Positions 52,173-59,814 of a DNA stretch of 64,000 nucleotides are shown piece after piece (position 1 is the stretch's first letter; each line of letters starts with the position of its first letter). The DNA comes from Streptomyces capitiformicae (GTDB lineage Bacteria; Actinomycetota; Actinomycetes; Streptomycetales; Streptomycetaceae). The translations under genes and the position numbers were made by a program. The notes under the pieces are model-generated. The model had not been told where the DNA came from, searched no databases, and saw only the letters and a program-made list of their open reading frames with translations. Location of the stretch: assembly GCF_002214185.1 (NCBI RefSeq), contig NZ_CP022161.1, forward strand, positions 8,625,486 through 8,689,485, given 5' to 3'.

Positions 52173-53362
52173 AACGCCCCACTCCCTTGCCGGGCCCCGT
52201 CCCGCAGGTCGCCCTGAAGCAGCCCCCGCAGCCGCTCCCACCCCCGCTCGTACACGAACGCCTCCGCGCCCCAGCGCAGCGCGGGCACGGTCACCACCAA
52301 CCCCGACTCGTCCCGTTCCAGCACGTGTACCTCGTCGATCCGCCGCCGCCCGTCCCGGTCCCGTACGAGATGCAGGACCACCGACAGCGCGGCCGCCAAC
52401 TGGCTGTGCAGCGCGACCCGGTCGAGCCCGGCGGCCGTACCGAGGGCCTCCAGGCGGGCCGGTACCTGCCCCGCCGCGTTGGCGTGCAACGTCCCGCACC
52501 CGCCCTCGTGCCCGGTGTTCAAAGCGGCCAGCAGGGATACGACCTCGGGCCCTCGCACCTCACCGACCACCAACCGGTCCGGGCGCATCCGCAGCGCCTG
52601 CCGCACCAGATCCTGGAGCTCGACGAGCCCCACGCCCTCCTGGTTGGCGGGCCTGCCCTCCAGCCGCACCACATGCGGATGGTCGGGCCGCAGCTCCGCG
52701 GAGTCCTCGGCGAGCACGATCCGCTCGCCCGGGTCGACCAGACCGAGCAGCGCGCTCAGGAGCGTGGTCTTGCCGGTCCCGGTCCCGCCGCTGATGACGT
52801 ACGACAGCCGGGCTCGGATCAACGCCCGCAGCACTTGGTCGCCGCCCGGCGGCACCGTGCCCGCCGCCGCCAGCTCGTCGAGTGTGAACGCCCGTGGTCG
52901 TACGACCCGTAGGGAAAGGCAGGTCGAGCCCACCGCCACCGGTGGCAGCACCGCGTGCAGCCGGGTGCCGTCCGGGAGTCGTGCGTCGACCCACGGCCGG
53001 GCGTCGTCGAGCCGGCGTCCGGCGACAGCGGCCAGGCGTTGCGCGAGCCGCCGTACGGCCGCCGTGTCCGGGAAGGAGACCCCGGTCAGCTCCAGGCCGC
53101 CGCCCCGGTCCACCCACACCCGGTCCGGAGCCGACACCAGCACATCGGTGACCGAGGGGTCGGCGAGCAGCGGCTCCAGCGGCCCGCTCCCCACCAGCTC
53201 CGATCGCAGCCGCTCGGCCGCACCGAGCACCTCGGCGTCCCCGAGCACCCGCCCCCGTTCCCGCAACGCCTGCGCCACCCGCGCGGGCGTCGGCTCGGCA
53301 CCGCTCTCGACGAGCCACTGCCGGACACCGTCCAACAACCCCTCGTCAGGCATTCCGTTCAC
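52169..53362 (-). CDS. TadA/CpaF-type secretion ATPase
   Basis: 397 aa from GTG 53362, supported by GGAAGGAG 7 bp upstream (longer TTG start at 53386 rejected). N-terminal domain: SELVGSGPLEPLLADPSVTD and VLVSAPDRVWVDRGG. ATPase core: Walker A SGGTGTGKTTLLSAL, Asp box IVLAEDSAELRP, Walker B PDRLVVGEVRGPEVVSLLAA, His box LNTGHEGGCGTLHANA. It powers assembly of the Tad-type fibre at the inner membrane. TadB, TadC and the DUF4244 pilin follow as one operon. Confidence 0.9.
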   Translation of the reverse strand: MNGMPDEGLLDGVRQWLVESGAEPTPARVAQALRERGRVLGDAEVLGAAERLRSELVGSGPLEPLLADPSVTDVLVSAPDRVWVDRGGGLELTGVSFPDTAAVRRLAQRLAAVAGRRLDDARPWVDARLPDGTRLHAVLPPVAVGSTCLSLRVVRPRAFTLDELAAAGTVPPGGDQVLRALIRARLSYVISGGTGTGKTTLLSALLGLVDPGERIVLAEDSAELRPDHPHVVRLEGRPANQEGVGLVELQDLVRQALRMRPDRLVVGEVRGPEVVSLLAALNTGHEGGCGTLHANAAGQVPARLEALGTAAGLDRVALHSQLAAALSVVLHLVRDRDGRRRIDEVHVLERDESGLVVTVPALRWGAEAFVYERGWERLRGLLQGDLRDGARQGSGAL

Positions 53363-53407
53363 CGCCCCGCTCCTTCCCGTGGACAAGCCACACGTCCGAC
53401 ACCGCGC

Positions 53408-54502
53408 TCATCCGCCCTCACCCCCGGCCGGCACGCGCTCCCAGAAGCCTTCGCAGAACCGCCCGAGCGGGCCGCGTGGGATGCCTCCCGGTGGTCTGCC
53501 GCCGTCCGGCAGCCCGGGCTCGACCGGCACCTCACCCGCGAGTGGCAGCCCGAGCAGGCGGGCCACCTCGTGATCGTCCAGGCCCGGGGCGTACGGCCCC
53601 CGGACGGCCACGCGGAGGTCGCGCAGGACCATGCCGAAGGCGGAGGCGACCCGGGAGGCGGCCGCGACGGCGCGCAGTTCGGCGGGGACCACGAGCAGGC
53701 CGAGGTCGAGTTGGGCGAGGGCCTCGGCGACGCCGTCGTCGATGCGGCGCGGCAGGTCGACGACGACCGCTCCGCCGCGCCGTCGGCCGGCGGCGAGGAC
53801 CGCTCGTACGGCCTGGGGCGGGATGGTGACGGTGTCACTGCGGTCCCAGCTGAGGACACGCAGGGAGTGCAGTTCGGGCAGTGACTCCTCCAGGGCGCCG
53901 CCGCCGACCCGGCCGCGTGAGGCGGCGAATGCCGGCCAGCGCAGCCCTTCGGCGCTCTCGCCGCCCAGGAGGACGTCCAGGCCGCCGCCCAGCGGATCGG
54001 CGTCGACCAGCAGCGTGCGCCTGCCCTGTCGCGCGGAGGTGACGGCGAGCGCGCAGGCCAGCGTGGACGCCCCGGCGCCGCCGCGGCCGCCGATCACGCC
54101 GACGGTGAGCGCGGGCCTGCCCACCCCTTCGGCCACGTCGGCGATACGGTCGACGAGCCACTGTTCGCCGTCCGGCAGCATCAGGACGTGGTCCGCGCCG
54201 ATCTCCACGGCCCGCTGCCAGACCCCGGAGTCGTCCTGGTCCTTGCCGACGAGCACCACTCCGCGTCTGCGCACGGCCCCGCGCAGTCGGCGCGTCGCAT
54301 CGTCGCCGACGAGCACGAGCGGCGCCGCCTCCCATCTGCCCCGCCCCTCCGGCATCCCGTGGTGGACCTCCGCTCTGGCGCCGGCGGCCGCGCACAGGCG
54401 CAGCAGGTCGTCCAGCAGTTCCATGTCCTCGGTGACGATCAACGGCCTGCCCTGCCGCCCCTCGGCAGCGGACGTCCGGTCGTCGGTGATGGCTCCCGCC
54501 AC
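53408..54502 (-). CDS. ssd: Ssd/CpaE-like septum-site/Tad localisation protein (MinD superfamily)
   Basis: 364 aa from GTG 54502. N-terminal receiver-like segment (RPLIVTEDMELLDDLLRLCA; VVLVGKDQDDSGVWQRA), then a ParA/MinD ATPase-like domain from about 150: VGVIGGRGGAGASTLACALA is the P-loop but both signature lysines are missing (KGGxGKT becomes RGGAGAS), and LLVDADPLGGGLDVLLG follows. Members in mycobacteria (Rv3660c, Ssd) affect septum formation and dormancy genes; CpaE homologues position Tad pili. The sequence suggests weak or no ATP hydrolysis. First gene of the Tad operon; 45 bp to tadA. Confidence 0.85.
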   Translation of the reverse strand: MAGAITDDRTSAAEGRQGRPLIVTEDMELLDDLLRLCAAAGARAEVHHGMPEGRGRWEAAPLVLVGDDATRRLRGAVRRRGVVLVGKDQDDSGVWQRAVEIGADHVLMLPDGEQWLVDRIADVAEGVGRPALTVGVIGGRGGAGASTLACALAVTSARQGRRTLLVDADPLGGGLDVLLGGESAEGLRWPAFAASRGRVGGGALEESLPELHSLRVLSWDRSDTVTIPPQAVRAVLAAGRRRGGAVVVDLPRRIDDGVAEALAQLDLGLLVVPAELRAVAAASRVASAFGMVLRDLRVAVRGPYAPGLDDHEVARLLGLPLAGEVPVEPGLPDGGRPPGGIPRGPLGRFCEGFWERVPAGGEGG

Positions 54503-54898
54503 GATCTCCAGCCCCCTTCGCTGCGTTCCGCGCGGGATACACGGCGCCCCCTCGGCGCATCCGCGATTCCCGCCCGTTCGCCCGTTCAAGGACGCCCGGC
54601 TGTCGGGCGCCCGTGTTCAAGTCCTGTGTGAAGAACCGGCGATCGGCCGCCATAGAGGCGGCCGACGGAACCGGCCGAACGCGTCCGAGAAACCGAACCG
54701 GCCATGAACTCGCCGCCGTCGGGACGCGCTGGAATCACGGTGCAGCGATCCCGGAAATCGTGTGGATCTTGGTCGATAACTGTGGACAACTCGAGGGTTG
54801 TGAATATCACCGTCACCCGAACAGGCGACCTGTGTGCGACTTCCACAGCGCAGCCCAACAGCTACGGACAGTAACGAATCCTATGGAGGAGCAGAGAA
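54503..54898. other. Upstream region of the ssd-tad operon
   Basis: About 400 bp of lower GC (for example GATAACTGTGGACAACTCGA at 54775) between divergent genes. It should contain the ssd promoter and perhaps that of the small ORF that follows. No protein-like frame was identified on either strand. Confidence 0.4.
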
Positions 54899-55045
54899 AT
54901 GCCCACGAGGGCACGGAACGGCCTCGCGGGCGGGAGAGAGGAGGGGAAAACACACCCGGACATGCGACGACCCCCACCGGGGGGGAGAGTGGGGGTCGTC
55001 TCCACGGCCGACTCGGGGGGGGGGGGAGGAGTCGGGCCGGGTTAG
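54899..55045 (+). CDS. Short ORF with strong ribosome site and poly-G tract (uncertain)
   Basis: 48 codons from ATG 54899, preceded by GGAGGAG with 6-7 bp spacing, ending TAG 55043-55045. Product MPTRARNGLAGGREEGKTHP continues with Arg/Pro/Gly-rich sequence and ends in six glycines from a 12-G run. It also contains a hairpin (54967-54999). The composition is not clearly that of a folded protein. It could be a leader peptide for the HAD gene 95 bp downstream or a chance ORF. Confidence 0.25.
   Translation: MPTRARNGLAGGREEGKTHPDMRRPPPGGRVGVVSTADSGGGGGVGPG
54967..54999. terminator. GC-rich hairpin upstream of the HAD phosphatase gene
   Basis: Perfect 11-bp arms ACGACCCCCAC and GTGGGGGTCGT with an 11-base G-rich loop. 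It lies 140 bp before the phosphatase start; it could act as an attenuator on the plus strand or as a terminator on either strand. Confidence 0.4.
55015..55026 (+). repeat. Homopolymer run of 12 G
   Basis: Twelve consecutive G between ACTC and AGGAG. Runs of this length are rare and prone to slippage; it lies inside the 54899-55045 ORF and 114 bp before the HAD gene. Confidence 0.8.
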
Positions 55046-55139
55046 CACGGTCGCGAACGATCCGTGACTTCCATGGTGTACCCGAGAGGCTTCCCAGGCA
55101 AACCCACGCGCCCCACACTAGCCCGAATGGCGGGCGCCT

Positions 55140-55964
55140 ATGCTCAGCGTCGTGGAAAACCACTCCTTGCCTCGCACAGCGGCCTTCTTCGACCTGGACA
55201 AGACGGTCATCGCGAAGTCGAGCACGCTCACGTTCAGCAAGTCGTTCTACCAAGGCGGCCTGATCAACCGCAGGGCCGCCCTGCGTACGGCATACACCCA
55301 GTTCGTGTTCCTCGCGGGCGGCGCCGACCACGACCAGATGGAGCGGATGCGGAAGTATCTGTCCGCGCTGTGCCGGGGCTGGAACGTCCAACAAGTGAAG
55401 GACATCGTCGCCGAGACCCTTCACGACCTGATCGACCCGATCATCTACGACGAGGCCGCCTCCCTCATCGAGGAGCATCACATCGCGGGGCGGGACGTCG
55501 TGATCGTCTCCACCTCCGGTGCCGAGGTGGTCGAGCCGATCGGTGAACTCCTCGGGGCGGACCGTGTGGTGGCGACCCGCATGGTCGTCGGCGACGACGG
55601 CTGCTTCACCGGCGAGGTGGAGTACTACGCCTACGGCCCGACCAAGGCCGAGGCGATCCGAGAGCTGGCCGAGTCCGAGGAGTACGACCTGGCACACTGC
55701 TACGCGTACAGCGACTCGGCGACCGATCTGCCGATGCTGGAGGTCGTGGGGCACCCGCACGCGGTGAACCCGGACCGGACGCTCCGCAAGGAGGCCCTCG
55801 CGCGCGGGTGGCCGATTCTGGACTTCCATCGGCCGGTGCGTCTGAAGCAGCGGCTGGCCGTACCGCCGCGCCCCGCGCTGCTCGCGGCCGCCGCCATAGG
55901 AGCCGCCGCCGCCACCGCGGGGCTCGTCTGGTACGCGAGCCGGCGCCGTGTGGCAACCGCCTGA
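55140..55964 (+). CDS. HAD-IB family hydrolase (SerB-like) with C-terminal membrane helix
   Basis: 274 aa from ATG 55140 (GTG 55152, VENHSLPRTAAFF, is equally good). HAD motif I AAFFDLDKTVIAKSS (DLDKT with both Asp), motif II VVIVSTSGAEVV, motif III Lys in GPTKAEAIREL, motif IV AYSDSATDLPMLEVVG. The C-terminus has one hydrophobic helix (ALLAAAAIGAAAATAGLVWY) and a basic end, so the enzyme is tethered to the membrane. Substrate is unknown; phosphoserine or a lipid phosphate are possible. The divergent arrangement with ssd matches Rv3661-Rv3660c of mycobacteria. Confidence 0.88.
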   Translation: MLSVVENHSLPRTAAFFDLDKTVIAKSSTLTFSKSFYQGGLINRRAALRTAYTQFVFLAGGADHDQMERMRKYLSALCRGWNVQQVKDIVAETLHDLIDPIIYDEAASLIEEHHIAGRDVVIVSTSGAEVVEPIGELLGADRVVATRMVVGDDGCFTGEVEYYAYGPTKAEAIRELAESEEYDLAHCYAYSDSATDLPMLEVVGHPHAVNPDRTLRKEALARGWPILDFHRPVRLKQRLAVPPRPALLAAAAIGAAAATAGLVWYASRRRVATA

Positions 55965-56264
55965 CCTGCGGACACCACACGCAGGACCGATTCCCCCTCT
56001 TTGAAGGCAAAAGTAAAGAAGCGCATCGAGGCCTTCCGGTTGCTCCGGTCCTGGAGTAGAAAGGACTCAAGGCCCGCGAGACCAAAGGACATCCGAAAGG
56101 ATCACCTTTAAATACTCATTTTGGCCCCACGGACCCAGCATGAACACCAGGCACCCACGCGACGTCGACCCGTCGATTACGGGCCAGCCGCACCAGGTGA
56201 CGGGCAAAGTTCCCGACCTGATGGGCACATATCGAGGACGCTTGGTAACCAGGTGGACATGCCA

Positions 56265-56292
56265 GCGGCGGTACGAATTCTCGTACCGCCGC
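56265..56292 (-). terminator. Perfect 12-bp stem hairpin after the Fic-like gene
   Basis: Arms GCGGCGGTACGA and TCGTACCGCCGC, loop ATTC. It follows the minus-strand stop at 56342. No T-run on that side; on the plus strand CAACCCTTTT follows, so it may also stop transcripts from the HAD gene. Confidence 0.65.
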
Positions 56293-56298
56293 AACCCT

Positions 56299-56338
56299 TT
56301 TCCGGAACCTTCCGAGACTTTCCGGAACCTTCCGAGAC
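56299..56338. repeat. Exact 2 x 20-bp tandem repeat
   Basis: The unit TTTCCGGAACCTTCCGAGAC at 56299-56318 is repeated exactly at 56319-56338, each with a TTCCGGAA palindrome. It is 4 bp from the stop of the Fic-like gene and could be a strain-variable element. Confidence 0.8.
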
Positions 56339-56341
56339 GTG

Positions 56342-57172
56342 TTACGCGGCTCCCCGCTGCAGCGCCTCGCACACGGCCGTCGATTCGCGCGCGCCCAACT
56401 CGATCGCCCTGCCGCAGTGGGCGATCCAGGCGGCCATACCCTCCGGAGTGCCGGAGGCATAGCCGTCCAGGGCGGCGAGGTAGGCGGCCCGGCCGAGTTC
56501 CGCGTGACCGACCTCCGCGGGACAGACGGACTTGGGGTCGAGACCACTACCGATCAGCACGATCCGCTCGGCCGCGCGCGCGACGAGGCCGTTGTGGAAG
56601 CCGAAGGGCCGCAGCGCGAGCAGTTCGCCATGGACGACGGCCGCGGTCACCAAGGCGGGGGCCGAACTGCCCTTGATGATCAGTTCGGCGAGGCCGTCCA
56701 GCCGCCCGGAGACCTCGACGGCAGTCGGCAGCGGCAACTCGACCAGCGGCTCGTCGACCGGCTCACCTTCCTGCCGGGGCCGCCCCACGCGCGCGTGGTC
56801 CTCACCTGCCGCCACCAGGTGCAGCCGGGCCAGTACCCGAAGGGGCGACTGCCGCCAGATGGACAGCAACTGGCCCGCCTCGGCGGTCAGCCGCAGGGCG
56901 GCGCCCATGGTGCGCGCCTCGTCGTCGTCCTGGCCGCTGAAGTCCGTACGACGGCGCACCTCTTCGAGGGCCCAGTCGGCGGCGGACAGCGCCGCGGAGC
57001 CGCGCGCGCCGCGCAGGGCCGCCTCGGAGGTGACCGCGTTGCTGCGCCGCCGCATCACGCGGTGGCCATAGACCCGGTCCACGGACTTGCGCACGGACTC
57101 CACGGACTCCGCCACACCGGGAAGCTCACCCAGGGCCGCGAGCGGATCGGCGGTCGCACCTGTCGTACTCAT
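56342..57172 (-). CDS. Fic/Fido-like protein with degenerate active site
   Basis: 276 aa from ATG 57172, which lies inside a perfect palindrome. Helical throughout. The region AAVVHGELLALRPFGFHNG followed by LVARAAERIVL aligns with the Fic motif HPFx(D/E)GNGRxxR, but the catalytic His is Arg, the Asp/Glu is Phe, the first Gly is His and the Arg after NG is Leu; PF, N, G and the last Arg remain. AMP transfer by the standard mechanism is therefore unlikely. Streptomyces annotations call this family an oxidoreductase without basis I can see. The conserved location beside the MinD-like ATPase suggests a joint function. Confidence 0.65.
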   Translation of the reverse strand: MSTTGATADPLAALGELPGVAESVESVRKSVDRVYGHRVMRRRSNAVTSEAALRGARGSAALSAADWALEEVRRRTDFSGQDDDEARTMGAALRLTAEAGQLLSIWRQSPLRVLARLHLVAAGEDHARVGRPRQEGEPVDEPLVELPLPTAVEVSGRLDGLAELIIKGSSAPALVTAAVVHGELLALRPFGFHNGLVARAAERIVLIGSGLDPKSVCPAEVGHAELGRAAYLAALDGYASGTPEGMAAWIAHCGRAIELGARESTAVCEALQRGAA

Positions 57173-57181
57173 GAGTACGAC
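57162..57181. promoter_or_regulatory. Perfect 20-bp palindrome over the start codon of the Fic-like gene
   Basis: GTCGTACTCATGAGTACGAC, no mismatch and no spacer. It covers the ATG at 57170-57172 and lies about 92 bp upstream of the divergent ATPase gene. Candidate operator of a dimeric repressor that would control the minus-strand gene, or a chance consequence of the coding sequence MSTT. Confidence 0.5.
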
Positions 57182-57273
57182 CCTAACGCGCACTGGCGAC
57201 CAACCCCTCGAAGGAGTGGTCTTCCACCGCCATATGGACACCCTTGGCGATCATCCCACTACCCTTGGTGAAC

Positions 57274-58254
57274 ATGAAAATTGCTTTCGCCGGGAAGGGC
57301 GGGAGTGGCAAGACCACGCTGTCCTCCCTGTTCATCCGCCATCTCGCCGCTTCCGGAGCTCCGGTCGTCGCCGTCGACGCCGATATCAACCAGCACCTGG
57401 GCGCCGCCCTCGGCCTCGACGAGTCGGAGGCCGCCGAGCTGCCCGCGATGGGTGACCGGCTGTCGCTGATCAAGAACCATCTGCGCGGCTCGAACCCGCG
57501 GATCGCCTCCGCCGAGACGATGATCAAGACGACGCCGCCCGGCGAGGGCTCCCGCCTGCTGCGGATCTGCGACCCCAATCCGGTCTACGACGCCTGCGCG
57601 CGCCCGGTGGAACTCGACGGCGGGGCCATCCGTTTGATGGTCACCGGCCCCTTCACCGACGCCGACCTGGGAGTCGCCTGCTACCACTCCAAGACGGGAG
57701 CGGTGGAGCTGTTCCTGAACCACCTGGTGGACGGCCGCGACGAGTACGTGGTGGTCGACATGACGGCCGGTTCGGACTCCTTCGCGTCCGGCATGTTCAC
57801 CCGCTTCGACATGACGTTCCTCGTCGCCGAGCCGACCCGCAGGGGCATCTCCGTCTACCGGCAGTACAAGGAGTACGCGAGTGACTACGGCGTGGCCCTG
57901 AAGGTCGTGGGCAACAAGGTGCACGGGCAGGACGACCTGGAATTCCTGCGTGCCGAGGTCGGGGACGACCTGCTGGTCACCGTCGGCCACTCGGACTGGG
58001 TGCGCGCCCTGGAGAAGGGCCGCCCGCCGCGCTTCGAGCACCTGGAGGAGCCCAACCGCCGTGCCCTGCGCGCCCTTCACGAGGCCGCGGACGCCACGTA
58101 CGAACTGCGCGACTGGGAGCGGTACACCCGCCAGATGGTGTACTTCCACCTGAAGAACGCGAGCTGCTGGGGCAACGAGCGGACCGGAGCCGACCTGGCC
58201 GCGCAGATCGACCCCGAGTTCGTCCTGGACGAGGGCCTCGTGGCCACGGTCTGA
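57274..58254 (+). CDS. MinD/CooC-like P-loop ATPase
   Basis: 326 aa from ATG 57274; no ribosome site precedes it, compatible with a leaderless mRNA. MKIAFAGKGGSGKTTLSSLF is a complete deviant Walker A (KGGSGKTT), VVAVDADINQHLGAALGL the A' region, EYVVVDMTAGSDSFASGMF the Walker B, and FLVAEPTRRGISVYRQYKEY the switch-like region. It resembles CooC/ArsA-type ATPases that insert metals or handle protein targets; VKVVGNKVHGQDDLEFL gives the NKxx base-recognition motif. A CxC metal site as in CooC was not found. Divergent from the Fic-like gene; ends 10 bp from a convergent lipoprotein gene. Confidence 0.85.
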   Translation: MKIAFAGKGGSGKTTLSSLFIRHLAASGAPVVAVDADINQHLGAALGLDESEAAELPAMGDRLSLIKNHLRGSNPRIASAETMIKTTPPGEGSRLLRICDPNPVYDACARPVELDGGAIRLMVTGPFTDADLGVACYHSKTGAVELFLNHLVDGRDEYVVVDMTAGSDSFASGMFTRFDMTFLVAEPTRRGISVYRQYKEYASDYGVALKVVGNKVHGQDDLEFLRAEVGDDLLVTVGHSDWVRALEKGRPPRFEHLEEPNRRALRALHEAADATYELRDWERYTRQMVYFHLKNASCWGNERTGADLAAQIDPEFVLDEGLVATV

Positions 58255-58264
58255 TCCTGCCGCT

Positions 58265-59551
58265 CTACCCCTTCGGCCCCTTCGGCCTGGCCGCCGGAGC
58301 GCCGGGGACCCCCCTCGGGGCCGGAGCCGGATCGGTCGACAGGAAGGTCTTCCAGCCCTGCTTGGGGGACTCACCGACGTCGAGGGTGCGCAGCCTGCCC
58401 AGGACCTTCGGGTCCTGGGCGTCGAGCCAGTCGGCGAGTTGCCGGAAGGAGACGCAGCGCACCTCGGGCTTGCCGCAGACCGCCTCGATGGTCTCCTCGA
58501 CGGCGCGCATATAGACGCCGCCGTTCCAGGACTCGAAGTGGTTGCCGATGATCAGGGGCGCGCGGTTGCCCTGGTAGGCGCGCTCGAAGCCCGCGAGCAG
58601 TCCGTCACGGAACTGGTCGCCCCAGCGCTCCCGCTTCGCCGGTTTGCCCGTACGGGCCCCGGACTGGTTCATGTAGAAGTTGTAGTCCATGGTCAGCGTC
58701 TCGTAGGCGTGGCCGGGGACGGGGACGAGCTGCATGGAAAGGTCCCACAGGCCGTCCTCCTTGTCGGGCCAGACCTGGTTGTTGACGCCGCTGGTGTCGT
58801 AGCGGAAGTCCAGTTCGCGGGCGGCCCGCATGAAGTTCTTCCGGCCTTCGAGGCACGGTGTGCGGCCGCCGATCAGCTCCTTGTCGTAGTCGAAGGGAAG
58901 TGGTTCGGCCTCCTTTGTGCCGGTGTTGGTCTTCCAGGCCCGCACGAACGCCTTGGCCTGGGCGATCTCGCTCTTCCACTCCTCCACCGACCACTCGCCG
59001 ACCCCGCCACCCTTGCCGCAGAAGTGGCCGTTGAAGTGCGTGCCGATCTCGTTGCCCTCCAGCCACGCGCCGCGCAGCTGTCCGACGGTGTCCTTGATTC
59101 CCCGGAGGTCGTTGAAGCCGATGTCCGAGCGCCCCGGTGAGTGCTGCGGGGGGCGGTACAGGTCCCGCTTCTCGTCCGGCAACAGGTATACGCCGCTGAG
59201 GAAGTACGTCATCGTCGCGCCGTTGGCCCGGGCCACCTCGCGGAAGTGGGAGAAGAGCCGCTGACCGTCCTCGCCCGCGCCGTCCCAGGAGAAGATCACG
59301 AACTGCGGTGGCCGCTGACCGGGCTTCATCCGTTCCGGTCGCCGCAGGTGTGGCTGCACTCCGGTGTACGCGGTGGAGCCGTCCCCGATCAGCCGGACCG
59401 TGGCCTTGGGCGGGGCCGGGGCGCCCTTCGTCGCACCGGGCACCCCCTGCCGGCCGGCCTCCCTCTTCTCTCCGAACCCGCAGCCGGCGAGCGCCACGGC
59501 GCAGGTCGCGGCGAGCGTGACACCGACGGCGATCCTCTGGGTAACAGCCAT
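58265..59551 (-). CDS. Lipoprotein with polysaccharide-deacetylase-like fold
   Basis: 428 aa, ATG 59551. Signal peptide with lipobox AVALAGCG (Cys near 24). The catalytic region has FVIFSWDGAGEDGQRLFSHF where deacetylases have TFDDGP (one Asp retained), ATMTYFLSGVYLLPDE as the FFxxG motif, and NEIGTHFNGHFCG supplying an HxxxH pair of metal ligands. The C-terminal part (LIIGNHFESWNGGVYMRAVE; FRQLADWLDAQDP) fits NodB barrel closure. Probably a metal-dependent carbohydrate esterase acting on cell-wall or capsular sugars outside the membrane, though one acidic ligand is missing. C-terminus is Pro/Ala/Lys-rich. Confidence 0.8.
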   Translation of the reverse strand: MAVTQRIAVGVTLAATCAVALAGCGFGEKREAGRQGVPGATKGAPAPPKATVRLIGDGSTAYTGVQPHLRRPERMKPGQRPPQFVIFSWDGAGEDGQRLFSHFREVARANGATMTYFLSGVYLLPDEKRDLYRPPQHSPGRSDIGFNDLRGIKDTVGQLRGAWLEGNEIGTHFNGHFCGKGGGVGEWSVEEWKSEIAQAKAFVRAWKTNTGTKEAEPLPFDYDKELIGGRTPCLEGRKNFMRAARELDFRYDTSGVNNQVWPDKEDGLWDLSMQLVPVPGHAYETLTMDYNFYMNQSGARTGKPAKRERWGDQFRDGLLAGFERAYQGNRAPLIIGNHFESWNGGVYMRAVEETIEAVCGKPEVRCVSFRQLADWLDAQDPKVLGRLRTLDVGESPKQGWKTFLSTDPAPAPRGVPGAPAARPKGPKG

Positions 59552-59814
59552 CTTCCGCCCACCCTCTTCCTTTGCTCAGGGGCAGAGCGGCCAAGATCAC
59601 ACAGAGTCTCGGTCAAATTAATACGACAAGCCGATGAATGGCTTCATTCACCCTCTTGAGCGATCTCATCACCTGATTGCCATGAATGTCCTTGCATTCC
59701 CTTTACTCTGCATTACGGTTCATTTACTGAGTGTTGAGAATTCCCGCCGATGTATGCCGTGACCCACGGCCGCGAATCGATGCGACCGCGCAGCCCCGGA
59801 GGAGACGGGAGACC

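Larger units (their letters stand above)
55965..56341. other. Convergent intergenic region with hairpin and tandem repeat
   Basis: 377 bp between two stop codons. Contains AT-rich sequence around 56100-56130, the hairpin GCGGCGGTACGA-ATTC-TCGTACCGCCGC (56265-56292), and the 20-bp tandem repeat at 56299-56338. No convincing gene. The hairpin, 50-77 bp after the Fic-like gene's stop, is probably its terminator. Confidence 0.5.

Noticed and set aside
49834..53884. Long Pro/Arg-rich plus-strand frames opposite the tad genes
   Set aside because: The minus strand carries recognised tadA, tadB, tadC and ssd families.
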